A stretch of DNA of 64,000 nt from JABCZH01 sp963803775 (GCA_963803775.1 CAWDNS010000007.1:1423662-1487661); one strand, 5' to 3'; shown: positions 8,753 to 17,245, counted from the stretch's first letter. Notes: generated from the letters alone by a model not told the origin. Made by a program: numbers and translations.

Positions 8753-9595
8753 TTACTTTACGGCGGAACGGGCGTTCAGCACTTCCATCTGCATGCCTTC
8801 CGCGGCAGCCCGTACTCGCGGATAGTAGTTGCTGGCTTCCTTGACCACTTTGTCGATACAGGCGTCGTCGTGATCAGGGTCATGGTGAAAGAGGATGAGT
8901 TCCTTGGCTCCACTTTCCATTACTACATTGATGGCTTCGCGCCAGTGGCTGTGCCCCCAGCCTCGCCTGCGGGCCGCGTATTCTTCCGGAAGGTATTGAG
9001 AGTCGTAGATAAGAACGTCGGCGCCGGCAGCTAGTTTGCGAACGTTTTTGTCGAAGAGTGCGTGCCCAGGTTCGTTGTCAGTGGCATAGACCACGACCCC
9101 GTCGCGGGTCTCCAGACGAAAGCCCATGCAGCCCTGAGGATGATTGAGCCAACTTGCTTGCAGTGTGGCCGCGTCCAGTTGAATACGGCCTTCTTCCAGA
9201 TCATGGAAATTCTGCTGGGCTCGCATCTGGTTTAGGCCCACAGGGAAGTAAGGGGCCGCCATCTGTTCTTCAAATACCTGCTTCAGGCTGCGAGTGCGGC
9301 TGGAGCAGTGAAATTCAAATCGGCTTTCTGGGTTGTCGTACAGTGGGCCGAAAAACGGAAGCCCCTGAATGTGGTCCCAATGGAAATGGGAAACGAAAAT
9401 GTCTCCGGACACCGGACGCGTGCCAAACTCGCTCCGTAGAGCCTGCCCGAGGACGCGAAAGCCGGTGCCGCAATCGAAGACGTACAGGTGGTCTCCGACC
9501 CGCACCTCCACACAAGAGGTGTTGCCTCCATAGCGCATGTTTTCGGGCTGAGGGGCGGGCGTTGAACCGCGAACCCCCCAGAACCTAATCTGCAT
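8753..9595 (-). CDS. MBL-fold metallo-hydrolase
   Basis: A 280-residue metallo-beta-lactamase-fold hydrolase of the RNase Z/PhnP-like branch. The first zinc motif HFHWDH is at residues 70-75, with the N-terminal MQIRFWGVRGSTP strand and the DCGTGFRVLG block typical of this subgroup. Later metal ligands are likely His in LNHPQG, Asp in YATDNEP and His in LFHHDPDHDD. Such enzymes act on phosphodiesters or cyclic nucleotides; the substrate here cannot be read. The gene is divergent from trpE across about 200 bases and on the same strand as cdaA but separated by 100 bases, so probably monocistronic. Confidence 0.88.
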   Translation of the reverse strand: MQIRFWGVRGSTPAPQPENMRYGGNTSCVEVRVGDHLYVFDCGTGFRVLGQALRSEFGTRPVSGDIFVSHFHWDHIQGLPFFGPLYDNPESRFEFHCSSRTRSLKQVFEEQMAAPYFPVGLNQMRAQQNFHDLEEGRIQLDAATLQASWLNHPQGCMGFRLETRDGVVVYATDNEPGHALFDKNVRKLAAGADVLIYDSQYLPEEYAARRRGWGHSHWREAINVVMESGAKELILFHHDPDHDDACIDKVVKEASNYYPRVRAAAEGMQMEVLNARSAVK

Positions 9596-9763
9596 GACGT
9601 TTCACCGATGGGGATAGTGGCTAAACAGTTATCTTGCAGCCTGTTAGGCAATCCGTCAAATCATCCAGTGGTTACTGGCGAACATGTACCAGCCGTTGCC
9701 GGGATCGGGAAGCAAGCAAGGAATGCGCGGAAACCCGCGAAACCAGCGTCGGAGCCTGACTTA

Positions 9764-9769
9764 TATAAT
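9764..9769 (+). promoter_or_regulatory. -10 element, probable trpE promoter
   Basis: A perfect TATAAT, 30 bases upstream of the trpE ATG. Transcription from it would give a short leader of roughly 20-25 bases that contains the AGGAG ribosome binding site at 9791-9795. There is no clear -35 hexamer and the leader is too short for a trp attenuator. Confidence 0.45.
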
Positions 9770-9799
9770 AGGGCGGCTTCACGCGAAGCCAGGAGATGC

Positions 9800-11281
9800 A
9801 TGGTTACTCTCGATTATCAAGAGTTCTCGCGACTGGCCCGCAAGGCGGCGCTGATCCCCGTAGCGAAGCCGGTGGCGGCTGACCTGCTGACGCCGGTCTC
9901 GGCGTTTTTGGCTATTGCGGACGGGGAACCCGATGCCTTTCTCTTTGAATCCGTGGAACGGGGCGAGCAGGTTGGGCGCTATACGTTCCTAGGGGTGAAG
10001 CCCTACATGCGGGTGCGGGCGCAGGGTCAGGACATCGAAGTACGGCGGGGCAAGCGGATAGAACGGCGCCGGGGAAATGTTCTCGAGGTCTTGAAGGAGT
10101 TGCTGCGGCAGCATTCATTTACTATCGACGATAGTTTGCCGCCGTTTACGGCGGGCGCGGTCGGCTATTTCGCTTATGACAGCGTGCGGCAGTTGGAGAA
10201 TATTGGCAGCCACGCGAAGGATGACCTAGCCTTGCCCGATTGTGTGCTGATGTTCTTCGACCGGGTGCTGGCGTTCGACCACCTACGCCATCAGATTCAG
10301 ATTATCGCGACAGCGGATGTTTCGCGGGAGAGTCCGCGTAAGGCTTACGACCGGGCGGTAACAGATATTGCAGCTTTGGAGAAGAAGCTGGCGGCGGGGT
10401 TGCGTCCGGCACTGTGGCGAGGATCGGCGAACAGGAGTAAAGGCAAACTGAAGATTGAGCCGCGTACTACTCGCAACTGGTTCCTGCAATCGGTGGAACG
10501 AGCCAAGGAATACATACGGGCGGGCGACGTTTTTCAGGCGGTGCTTTCGCAGCGGTTGGACTTTACCCCTGGCGTTGAGCCATTCGATGTCTATCGCGCG
10601 CTACGCACAGTGAATCCGTCGCCGTATATGTATTTCCTGCGAATGGGGGATGTTCACGTGCTGGGGTCTTCTCCGGAGATGCTGGTGCGCGTGACCGGGC
10701 GCAAGCTGGAATACCGCCCGATTGCGGGGACTCGTCCGCGCGGACGGGATGAAGATGAGGACAGCCGATTTGCGAAAGAAATGCTGGCCGATGAGAAAGA
10801 GCAGGCCGAGCACGTCATGCTGGTCGATCTTGGACGCAACGACCTGGGGCGGGTGAGCGAATACGGATCGGTGAAAGTACGCGATCTCATGTTTGTGGAG
10901 CGATATTCGCATGTGATGCACATCGTCTCCGCGCTGGAAGGGAAACTGCGGTCGGATCTCGACGCGCTCGATGCTTTCGCGGCATGCTTTCCGGCGGGAA
11001 CTCTGACCGGAGCGCCGAAAGTGCGGGCCATGCAGATTATCGAAGAACTGGAGCCGGTGCGACGCGGCGTGTATGGAGGGTCGGTTTTGTATGCGGACTT
11101 CGCTGGCAATCTGGATTCCTGCATCGCCATTCGCACTCTGCTGATGAAGGGCAAAAATGCTTATTTGCAGGCCGGGGCGGGGATCGTTGCCGACTCCGAC
11201 GCGCAGCGGGAGTTTGAGGAGTGTATGAACAAGGCCAAGGCGGTGCTACGGGCGGTGGAGAAAGCGAGGAGCGGGGAATAG
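9800..11281 (+). CDS. trpE: Anthranilate synthase component I
   Basis: TrpE converts chorismate to anthranilate with ammonia supplied by TrpG, the first committed step of tryptophan synthesis. The 493-residue length is normal. The N-terminal FLFESVERGEQVGRYTFLG block carries the region that binds feedback tryptophan; the chorismate domain has PEMLVRV, IAGTRPRG, DEKEQAEHVMLVDLGRNDLG and FPAGTLTGAPKVRAM. The ATG at 9800 is chosen because AGGAG is 5 bases upstream; an in-frame extension to 9608 has no homologous content. TrpG is encoded nearby at 12578-13165 but on the opposite strand with a DUF4185 gene between them, so the pair cannot be one transcript. PabB is the alternative paralogue; the LES-type N-terminus favours TrpE. 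Confidence 0.94.
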   Translation: MVTLDYQEFSRLARKAALIPVAKPVAADLLTPVSAFLAIADGEPDAFLFESVERGEQVGRYTFLGVKPYMRVRAQGQDIEVRRGKRIERRRGNVLEVLKELLRQHSFTIDDSLPPFTAGAVGYFAYDSVRQLENIGSHAKDDLALPDCVLMFFDRVLAFDHLRHQIQIIATADVSRESPRKAYDRAVTDIAALEKKLAAGLRPALWRGSANRSKGKLKIEPRTTRNWFLQSVERAKEYIRAGDVFQAVLSQRLDFTPGVEPFDVYRALRTVNPSPYMYFLRMGDVHVLGSSPEMLVRVTGRKLEYRPIAGTRPRGRDEDEDSRFAKEMLADEKEQAEHVMLVDLGRNDLGRVSEYGSVKVRDLMFVERYSHVMHIVSALEGKLRSDLDALDAFAACFPAGTLTGAPKVRAMQIIEELEPVRRGVYGGSVLYADFAGNLDSCIAIRTLLMKGKNAYLQAGAGIVADSDAQREFEECMNKAKAVLRAVEKARSGE

Positions 11282-11398
11282 CAGACGTATGCTGCCCAGG
11301 GAGACTTCCTTCTCAGCCAAAGTTTCCGGCAGACTATTTGCTCTAGAGATCAGCGAAGATCATGTGATAAATTTTCCGGTCGGGTTCCAGGAGTGTTC

Positions 11399-12538
11399 AT
11401 GGTCGCTCCCAAAAGATTTGTTCTCGCTAGTCTTATGTCTATGCTTGTCGTGGGAGTGGCATACGCAGGAGAGACTCCCCGTCCTCCAGCAATTCCTACG
11501 GTGGTGTCCGTAACTCCACTGGGCATCATCCAGCAAAACAAAGTCATCTACGGCCGCGACGGCACTTTCAGCGCGCTCATAGACGGCAAGTCGGTTTGGA
11601 CATTCGGGGACACTCCGATGTCGGTTCCGGGAATACTGGGCAATTACTGGGACGACAATTCTATGTCCTGGACTACGAATCTCGACGCTTCCAAAGGCAT
11701 CGATCTCAACCATGATTTGTTAGACAGCACGGGCGCGCCCGCAGAATACCTACCCTATCTTCCCTGGGAGCGAGAGTACAACTACGAACACGATAAGAAC
11801 CACTGCACCGTGAAACCCTGTGGCGCGGAGTTTGCCATGTGGGACGGCCCCGTGATCAACGACACGGCACGAAATCGTGTCCTCTTTTACTACTACGAGC
11901 TGTATCGCGGTGCTCCGGGGATGAATGGTTGGGACACTGTGGGAGCCGGGATCGCCGTCTACACTCCAGGAAAAGGGATTACCCGGCCGATCGAAAACCC
12001 CGGGAGCCGGACTCCGACGCTGATGTGGGGACCGACAGACCAGGAGTACAACTCAGGCGCGCTGGTGGTCGATGACATTCTTTACTCCTATGGCTGTGCG
12101 AGTGGCTTCTTAGTAGACAACTGCATGGTAGCGAAGGTGCCGTTGGCGGATGCACTGGACATCACGCAATGGACGTATTACGCCGGAAATAGCAATTGGA
12201 GTACGAACCCGGCGGACGCTGTCACAATCTTTCAAGGTGGCGCGGCCGCCAATCAAGTCTTTTACAACGCCTACCTCGGCTTGTATATGAACATCTACAA
12301 TCCGGCGCTGAACAATGACATGTATTACATGGTTTCGTCGACGCCGTGGGGGCCGTGGTCCGCACCGACGTTGTTATTTACGGGAGAGACGCCATATAAG
12401 GGCAGCGTCAACTACACCGGGCAGGCCCATCCGGAGTTTGCGCAAGGCAATGGGCAGACAGAGTACGTGACTTACGCGCACCCCACTGGATTCCTGCGGG
12501 AAGATCTGCCATTGGTGCAGGTGGTATTTAAGAAATAA
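11399..12538 (+). CDS. Secreted DUF4185 domain protein
   Basis: A 379-residue exported protein. The N-terminus (KRFVLASLMSMLVVGVAYA) is a clear Sec signal peptide with a likely cleavage after AYA. The rest resembles DUF4185, a five-bladed propeller fold related to glycoside hydrolases: YGRDGTFSALIDGKSVWTFGD at the first blade, then Trp- and Tyr-rich blades with TPTLMWGPTDQEYNSGALVV and STPWGPWSAPTLLF. Two cysteine pairs (CTVKPC, CASGFLVDNC) could form disulfides. The ATG at 11399 follows AGGAG at 11389-11393. It stands alone between trpE and the convergent trpG. Whether it degrades a glycan is unknown; catalytic residues cannot be assigned from sequence alone. Confidence 0.78.
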   Translation: MVAPKRFVLASLMSMLVVGVAYAGETPRPPAIPTVVSVTPLGIIQQNKVIYGRDGTFSALIDGKSVWTFGDTPMSVPGILGNYWDDNSMSWTTNLDASKGIDLNHDLLDSTGAPAEYLPYLPWEREYNYEHDKNHCTVKPCGAEFAMWDGPVINDTARNRVLFYYYELYRGAPGMNGWDTVGAGIAVYTPGKGITRPIENPGSRTPTLMWGPTDQEYNSGALVVDDILYSYGCASGFLVDNCMVAKVPLADALDITQWTYYAGNSNWSTNPADAVTIFQGGAAANQVFYNAYLGLYMNIYNPALNNDMYYMVSSTPWGPWSAPTLLFTGETPYKGSVNYTGQAHPEFAQGNGQTEYVTYAHPTGFLREDLPLVQVVFKK

Positions 12539-12560
12539 GGGCGTAGCGCCTGGCTCCGTT

Positions 12561-12577
12561 GGGCAGAGGAACTGCCC
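12561..12577. terminator. Short hairpin between convergent genes
   Basis: GGGCAG and CTGCCC pair around an AGGAA loop immediately at the trpG stop and 22 bases after the DUF4185 stop. The stem is only 6 bp and no T-run follows in either direction, so it is at best a weak shared 3' end signal. Confidence 0.3.
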
Positions 12578-13165
12578 CTATGCGGTCAGTAGCAATCCCA
12601 GGAAGTTCCTGATCAACTGCTTACCTTCGGTGGTCAGCACGCTTTCCGGATGAAATTGCACGCCCTCGACAGGAAACCGCCGATGCCGCAAACCCATGAT
12701 TGTGCGTGAGCCAGCTGCGTCGCTGGTCCATGCGCTGACTTCGAGGTCCTCGGGCAGATTTTCTTCTTTGACGATTAACGAGTGATAGCGGGTTGCGGTC
12801 AGGGGTGAGGGTAGGCTGCGGAAGATGGTCTTGCCGTCATGTCGCACTTCGCTGGTCTTACCATGCATTAGTTTTGGTGCTCGGATGACTTCGCCGCCAA
12901 AGGCCGCCCCTATTGCCTGATGTCCGAGGCAGACGCCCAGAATTGGAACCTTGCCGGCAAAATGGCGGATCAGTTCCACGCTGATGCCCGCTTCATTCGG
13001 AGTGCAGGGGCCGGGTGAGACCAGGATCCGTTCGGGATGCATGGCCTCCACATCAGTAACGGTTACTTGATCATTGCGGCGGACTTCGACTTCCGCACCC
13101 AGTTCACCAAGGTATTGCACCAGGTTGTAGGTGAAGGAATCGTAGTTATCGAGGACAAAGACCAT
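12578..13165 (-). CDS. trpG: Anthranilate synthase component II (glutamine amidotransferase)
   Basis: A 195-residue class I glutamine amidotransferase that feeds ammonia to TrpE (and, as in many bacteria, possibly also to PabB for folate). The catalytic Cys is in GVCLGHQAIG and the His-Glu pair in GVQFHPESVLTTEG; the N-terminal VLDNYDSFTYNLVQYLGELG is diagnostic. The ATG at 13165 is preceded by AAGG at a short distance and matches the family start; an upstream in-frame extension is non-homologous. The gene is convergent with the DUF4185 gene and 1.3 kb from trpE, an unusual split of the trpEG pair. Confidence 0.92.
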   Translation of the reverse strand: MVFVLDNYDSFTYNLVQYLGELGAEVEVRRNDQVTVTDVEAMHPERILVSPGPCTPNEAGISVELIRHFAGKVPILGVCLGHQAIGAAFGGEVIRAPKLMHGKTSEVRHDGKTIFRSLPSPLTATRYHSLIVKEENLPEDLEVSAWTSDAAGSRTIMGLRHRRFPVEGVQFHPESVLTTEGKQLIRNFLGLLLTA

Positions 13166-13224
13166 AGCGCCTTGAAAATAGCTTACATCAGGGCAGGCGT
13201 GCCGATGCTTTCGGGTCAAAGACT

Positions 13225-13268
13225 CTAACCGCGAAGGACGCAAAGGTTTCGCAAAGGACGCTAAGAAA
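13225..13268 (+). repeat. CGCAAAG-type intergenic repeat, copy A
   Basis: A 44-base element built of four CGCAAAG-like heptamers whose starts (13230, 13239, 13250, 13259) are spaced 9, 11 and 9 bases. The same 9-11-9 spacing occurs in copies at 20545 and 21031. It lies just upstream of trpG and before a PilZ gene. Confidence 0.7.
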
Positions 13269-13358
13269 AGCTGGGCTTAGGACTGGGTCAGTTGCGCCCT
13301 TAAGTACAGCTTGACACCGCCCCGCCGACACGCCATGCTACAGACTTCCGGAGGGGTC

Positions 13359-13691
13359 ATGGCCGAGACCACGCAGGACAATAAACGAGCCACACGCAGA
13401 TTTGCGCTGCGCTTGCCGGTGTCCGTGTCGTATGCCAACGACGGAGCCCAGGAGAAGGCGGCCCAGACCCGCGATGTCAGCGCGCGGGGCATTTGTTTCT
13501 ATGTAGATTCGGCAATCACTGCCGGCTCAGCCATCGAATTCACCCTGACCCTGCCACCCGAAATCACGCTGACCGAGAGCATTCGCGTCCGCTGTAAGGG
13601 CAAGGTGGTGCGAGTGGACGAAAGCGGTCCCGACGGCAAGGTCGCAGTGGCCGCGGTCATTGACGAATACGAGTTCCTCTCCGAACCTTAG
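13359..13691 (+). CDS. PilZ-domain protein
   Basis: A 110-residue cytoplasmic single-domain PilZ protein, expected to bind cyclic di-GMP. Both signature motifs are present: the arginine motif in RATRRFALRLPV near the N-terminus and DVSARG (D-x-S-x-x-G) about 25 residues later, followed by the beta-barrel strands ending in VVRVDE and AAVIDEYEF. The ATG at 13359 follows GGAGGGG at 13350-13356, so an upstream in-frame Met at 13311 is not used. It stands alone; partner and output are not identifiable. Two other PilZ-containing proteins occur in this window (47094 and 47575). Confidence 0.87.
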   Translation: MAETTQDNKRATRRFALRLPVSVSYANDGAQEKAAQTRDVSARGICFYVDSAITAGSAIEFTLTLPPEITLTESIRVRCKGKVVRVDESGPDGKVAVAAVIDEYEFLSEP

Positions 13692-13718
13692 ACTGAAAAA
13701 GCCGTTGCTGTTTTCAGT
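13692..13718 (+). terminator. Possible 3' hairpin of the PilZ gene
   Basis: ACTGAAAA and TTTTCAGT form a perfect 8-bp A/T-rich stem around an 11-base loop right after the PilZ stop codon. The stem is low in GC and the following sequence is TAAATCTT, not a clean T-run, so termination efficiency is doubtful. Confidence 0.35.
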
Positions 13719-13790
13719 TAAATCTTCTTATCTTCGTGCGTCCTGGTTGTACCCCAAGTGGTATCGTTGGTCTAGGGATTCGCCCCAACC

Positions 13791-15038
13791 ATGAAGCTCC
13801 TGCCGTTTATTAGCGCCCTGCTCTTGATCCCAGCGGCAGCGGTAGGACAGTCCAGTCCCAGATTGTTGGCCAGCTCGGAGAATCCCGCTGTCATTCGTTC
13901 GGTTCAACCTTTGGCGGAAGCGAATGGACCGGTGGTCGAGATCATTTCCAGCCGTCCTTTAATTCCCGCGATTAGCCAACTGGAGAATCCGCAGCGCCTG
14001 GTTATTGATCTGCCGAATGCGCGCTTGGCGGGGCGCGAAAAGCGGCTCGACCTCCGAGGCAGCGAGATCAATGGGGTAAGGCTGAGCCAGTATCAGCAGG
14101 ATCCGCCAGTGGCGCGAGTCGTGGTGGATTTAAGCAAACCCGTCGCCTTCACCTGGGATGCGGCTGGAAATCGCCTGATGGTTCGTTTGCACCCGGTGGA
14201 GGAAGCGGTTACGCAAGCGCCTGTCCCAGCCATTACGCGCGAGGTGTTGCCGGAATCCGGAGTTTCCGGTGGGGTGATGTTGGCAGGTAGTCGCGTGGGT
14301 ACGGGGTCGGCAGTGACAGCGGGGGCAGATACTGCTGTTTTACGTCTGGAACGCGGCGGCGAAGTATTGGTTTGCCCGCGAACCACAGTGTCGGTCACTA
14401 GCTCGCAGAATGGGCGTACGTTGATGCTGGGCATGAGCACCGGGGCACTGGAAGCGCATTATTCGCTCGACGCGGCAGCAGATTCGATTCTTACTCCTGA
14501 CTTCCGCCTGCTGCTGGCAGGGCCGGGAGAATTTCATTATGGGGTGAGTGTGAACTCACACGGCGATACCTGCGTTCAGGCTCTGCCCGGGAACACCGCG
14601 GCGGTGATCGTCTCGGAGCTTTTGGGGGATGGCAGTTACCAGGTGAAATCAACCCAGCAAGTGATGTTTCATTCCGGAAAGCTAAGTGCGGCGGATACTG
14701 CGGCCCCTGTGAATTGTGGCTGCCCGCCTAGCACAACCCCGTTGATGCTGGCTTCGGCAACCACGAGTTCGAACCTGAGACCTCTATCAGGATCAGAGAC
14801 CACTGCCCTTCCGGCATCGAAGCCTAATGACATTCATGTGCAGGTAGACGTGCCCATGGTGTTTCGGGCCGACGATCCGCCGCCGGTGCAGGCGGCCCCT
14901 GCCAAGGAAGCAAAGTTGCTTCCACTGCGCGACGTGCCTATGCCGGCCTCGTTCGAAGCGGTGGTTGTGCCTCCAAAGCCAACCCATCACGGCTTCTTTG
15001 GCAAGCTTAAAGGCTTTTTCTCGTCTATCTTTGGCTGA
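13791..15038 (+). CDS. AMIN-domain exported protein
   Basis: A 415-residue exported protein. Signal peptide KLLPFISALLLIPAAAVGQ at the N-terminus; an AMIN domain at about 35-128 (VVEIISSRPLIPAISQLENP, RLVIDLPNA, RVVVDLSKPVAF), a fold that binds periplasmic polymers such as peptidoglycan and is found in amidases and secretin pilot proteins. The middle (about 180-305) contains a second beta-rich segment reminiscent of FecR-type domains. The C-terminal 100 residues are Pro/Ala-rich and end in a short amphipathic FFGKLKGFFSSIFG. No catalytic amidase domain is present, so it is likely a structural or tethering protein of the periplasm. Its partners are not evident from neighbours. Confidence 0.72.
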   Translation: MKLLPFISALLLIPAAAVGQSSPRLLASSENPAVIRSVQPLAEANGPVVEIISSRPLIPAISQLENPQRLVIDLPNARLAGREKRLDLRGSEINGVRLSQYQQDPPVARVVVDLSKPVAFTWDAAGNRLMVRLHPVEEAVTQAPVPAITREVLPESGVSGGVMLAGSRVGTGSAVTAGADTAVLRLERGGEVLVCPRTTVSVTSSQNGRTLMLGMSTGALEAHYSLDAAADSILTPDFRLLLAGPGEFHYGVSVNSHGDTCVQALPGNTAAVIVSELLGDGSYQVKSTQQVMFHSGKLSAADTAAPVNCGCPPSTTPLMLASATTSSNLRPLSGSETTALPASKPNDIHVQVDVPMVFRADDPPPVQAAPAKEAKLLPLRDVPMPASFEAVVVPPKPTHHGFFGKLKGFFSSIFG

Positions 15039-15062
15039 GAAACTCCGGCAAAGTGGCTTGCT

Positions 15063-15356
15063 TTAGCGTCTCCGCAGATTCTTGGCCAGGGGACTCACGC
15101 GGTCGCGCACTTCCTCGGCCAGGTCAGCTCCGCGTTCGAACACTTCTCCAGCGGCGTCGCGTGCGTCTTCGGTCCAGTCTTCCACGGTTTCGCGGGCGTC
15201 GTCGTATTTGCGGCGCAAATCTTTGCGGATCTGCTTACCAGCCTTGGGAGCGAACAAGAGGCCGAGCAAAGCACCCGCGCCCAGCCCAATCAGCAGGAAC
15301 GAAATTGCGGTGTTGCCGCGATTGCCTTCGGATACTTCGTATTTTCCTACGCGCAT
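15063..15356 (-). CDS. YtxH-domain small membrane protein
   Basis: A 97-residue protein with one glycine-rich transmembrane segment ISFLLIGLGAGALLGLLF followed by APKAGKQIRKDL, the YtxH hallmark, then a long charged helix likely to form a coiled coil. YtxH proteins are associated with general stress responses in other bacteria; molecular function is unknown. The ATG at 15356 is preceded by AAGGAG with about 6 bases spacing, which decides against two upstream in-frame Met codons. Divergent from efp. Confidence 0.8.
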   Translation of the reverse strand: MRVGKYEVSEGNRGNTAISFLLIGLGAGALLGLLFAPKAGKQIRKDLRRKYDDARETVEDWTEDARDAAGEVFERGADLAEEVRDRVSPLAKNLRRR

Positions 15357-15466
15357 AAAAACACTCCTTCTCATGAAAATCTTGAGTTCTTGGATGAATC
15401 TCAAGCCATTCTAGTCGCCTGACGAGCAAACGCGGCAGGTAACCAGAGTGTCGATCTCCCCCAAGT

Positions 15467-15496
15467 TTTCCATAATGCCCCAAGTGCGTGTAAAAT
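15467..15496 (+). promoter_or_regulatory. Candidate efp promoter
   Basis: TTTCCA at 15467-15472 and TAAAAT at 15491-15496, spaced 18 bases, in the divergent region between the YtxH gene and efp. A transcript from here would carry a leader of about 80 bases ending in AAGGAG before the efp ATG. Inferred from consensus match only. Confidence 0.4.
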
Positions 15497-15585
15497 AAAG
15501 CTTTCGAGCCTCGTGTCTGGTGGAAAAAGTGGCCTGCCCGCGTCCGCCAGCCAGCCGCCATCAAAATAAGGAGATTTTTCCCGCA

Positions 15586-16149
15586 ATGGCTATTCCTGCG
15601 ACCCAGCTTCGCCCCGGCATGATCATCAAGCACAATAATGATCTGCATTCGGTTTTTAGCGTCGAGCATCGTACGCCCGGCAACCTGCGCGCGTTCATTC
15701 AGGCCAAACTGCGCAATCTGCGCACCGGCGCGATGTTCGAGCACCGCTTCCGCTCGCCTGATCCGATTGAAAAAATCAACGTAGACGAGCAAGAAATGGA
15801 ATTCTTGTACGCCGACGGCGATAGCTACTACTTCATGGACACCACCAACTTCGAACAAACCCATCTGACCAGGGAAATCCTAGGCGATGCGGTGGATTAC
15901 CTGACCCCGAACCTCCAGATCCAGGTTGAGTTTTTCGACGGCAAGGCGGTGGGAATCGAGTTGCCACAGACGGTGGTCCTCACGGTGGTAGAGACTGAAC
16001 CCGGACTCAAAAGCGCGACCGCCTCGAGTGTCACCAAGGCCGCCAAGACCGAAACTGGGCTGGTGGTGCAAGTGCCGCCGTTCATCAATGAAGGTGAGAA
16101 GATCAAGGTGGATACGGCAGAAGGGGTTTATTTGTCGAGAGCGCAGTGA
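15586..16149 (+). CDS. efp: Elongation factor P
   Basis: EF-P binds between the P and E sites of stalled ribosomes and promotes peptide bonds at polyproline stretches. The 187-residue protein has the three expected beta domains, with the central RSPDPIEKINVDEQEMEFLY and C-terminal ETGLVVQVPPFINEGEKIKV blocks. The tip of domain I, which in E. coli carries the beta-lysylated Lys34 and in Pseudomonas a rhamnosylated Arg, reads TPGNLRAF here: the aligned residue is Asn33. That residue cannot receive either known modification. The ATG at 15586 follows AAGGAG. acyP and apt follow in the same direction. Confidence 0.94.
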   Translation: MAIPATQLRPGMIIKHNNDLHSVFSVEHRTPGNLRAFIQAKLRNLRTGAMFEHRFRSPDPIEKINVDEQEMEFLYADGDSYYFMDTTNFEQTHLTREILGDAVDYLTPNLQIQVEFFDGKAVGIELPQTVVLTVVETEPGLKSATASSVTKAAKTETGLVVQVPPFINEGEKIKVDTAEGVYLSRAQ

Positions 16150-16167
16150 GCTTTACATTTAACTTCT

Positions 16168-16470
16168 GTGGGCACCGCGGAACAATCCGTTACTCAAGCT
16201 CGCCGCTTTCTGGTGCGCGGACGCGTCCAGGGTGTAGGATTTCGCTGGTTTGTGGAACGCGAAGCACACATCCTCGGAATCGCCGGCTGGGTGCGCAACA
16301 ACGCCGATAGCAGTGTGGAAGTGCTGGCCATGGGAACCCGCGATCAGCTTGCCGGATTGAAATCGCGCTTGCAGCAGGGGCCGCGTGCGGCGCGCGTGGA
16401 CAACGTTGAAGAGCATGAAGCCAAGCCAGTCGCGGGTCTGACCACATTTCGCATTGAAGGAGCCTGGTAA
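16168..16470 (+). CDS. acyP: Acylphosphatase
   Basis: A 100-residue enzyme that hydrolyses acyl phosphates. The P-loop-like VRGRVQGVGFRWFV carries the catalytic Arg, and the GWVRNNADSSVEV block the catalytic Asn, both in the canonical positions. The start is a GTG at 16168, 18 bases after efp, without an obvious ribosome binding site. Its TAA stop overlaps the ATG of apt by one base (TAATG), indicating translational coupling of acyP and apt. Confidence 0.92.
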   Translation: MGTAEQSVTQARRFLVRGRVQGVGFRWFVEREAHILGIAGWVRNNADSSVEVLAMGTRDQLAGLKSRLQQGPRAARVDNVEEHEAKPVAGLTTFRIEGAW

Positions 16471-17030
16471 TGTCGACCAAGGTTGCAGCAATCAAAACGG
16501 AAATGAATTGCGAGCCGCTGAAAAAACTGATTCGCGAAGTCCCCGATTTTCCCAAGAAAGGCATTCTGTTTTACGACATCACCACTCTGCTGAAGGACAA
16601 GCAGGGTTTTGCCATGCTGATCGATGCGCTGGCCGAGCATTACATCAGCAAGGATGTCGATCTGGTGTTGGGGATGGAGGCGCGCGGGTTCATCTTCGCG
16701 CCGGCCCTGGCGTATCGGCTAAATGCCGGATTCGTTCCCGTGCGCAAGCCGGGCAAATTGCCGGCGGCGACGGCCAAGTACGATTACGCGCTGGAGTACG
16801 GAACCAATACGCTCGAGATCCACAAAGATGCGATCCAGTCGGGCCAGAATGTACTGATCGTTGATGATCTGCTGGCGACCGGAGGAACGGCGGAAGCGAC
16901 TACCAAACTGGCGTCATCATTAGGCGCAAAGATTGCCGGGCTGGGATTCGTGGTGGAACTCGACTTCCTAAACGGCCGCGACAAGCTCAAGGGATATGAT
17001 GTGTTCTCGCTGCTGCACTATGATAAGTAG
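16470..17030 (+). CDS. apt: Adenine phosphoribosyltransferase
   Basis: Apt salvages adenine with PRPP to AMP in the cytoplasm. The 186-residue protein has the PRPP-binding loop VLIVDDLLATGGTA, the flexible-loop region RKPGKLPA, and the N-terminal IREVPDFPKKGILFYDITTLL hallmark. The start ATG overlaps the acyP stop codon by one base; a second Met 11 codons later is the alternative. The gene ends three bases before the convergent small gene at 17033. Confidence 0.95.
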   Translation: MSTKVAAIKTEMNCEPLKKLIREVPDFPKKGILFYDITTLLKDKQGFAMLIDALAEHYISKDVDLVLGMEARGFIFAPALAYRLNAGFVPVRKPGKLPAATAKYDYALEYGTNTLEIHKDAIQSGQNVLIVDDLLATGGTAEATTKLASSLGAKIAGLGFVVELDFLNGRDKLKGYDVFSLLHYDK

Positions 17031-17032
17031 TC

Positions 17033-17245
17033 CTACCTGAGAAGTAGCGCGATGATGAGCGCCCAGCAGCCAGCACTGACTACCACTATAAGGGTCAGCC
17101 CTAGAACCCGGGCCCATTGGGTTGATGGCTTAACACAGGCCTCTTCTTTTTCTTTGGCGAGAGCCGCGATGAGTTCTCGGAGGGTGTGTTTACCTGCACC
17201 GACCTCGAAAGCTTTCGGCCCCGAAATTCGTATTTGCGTGCTCAT
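17033..17245 (-). CDS. Small tail-anchored membrane protein, hypothetical
   Basis: A predicted 70-residue protein with a hydrophilic N-terminal half (FEVGAGKHTLRELIAALAKEK) and a single C-terminal hydrophobic helix ending the protein (LGLTLIVVVSAGCWALIIALLLR), the shape of a tail-anchored protein. No family recognised. No clear Shine-Dalgarno precedes the ATG. It is convergent with apt, separated by two bases, which makes a chance reading frame possible; the sharply bipartite composition is the main argument for coding. Confidence 0.42.
   Translation of the reverse strand: MSTQIRISGPKAFEVGAGKHTLRELIAALAKEKEEACVKPSTQWARVLGLTLIVVVSAGCWALIIALLLR

Noticed and set aside
9770..9799. A trp attenuator before trpE
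   Set aside because: The predicted leader is too short to hold a leader peptide with Trp codons and alternative hairpins.
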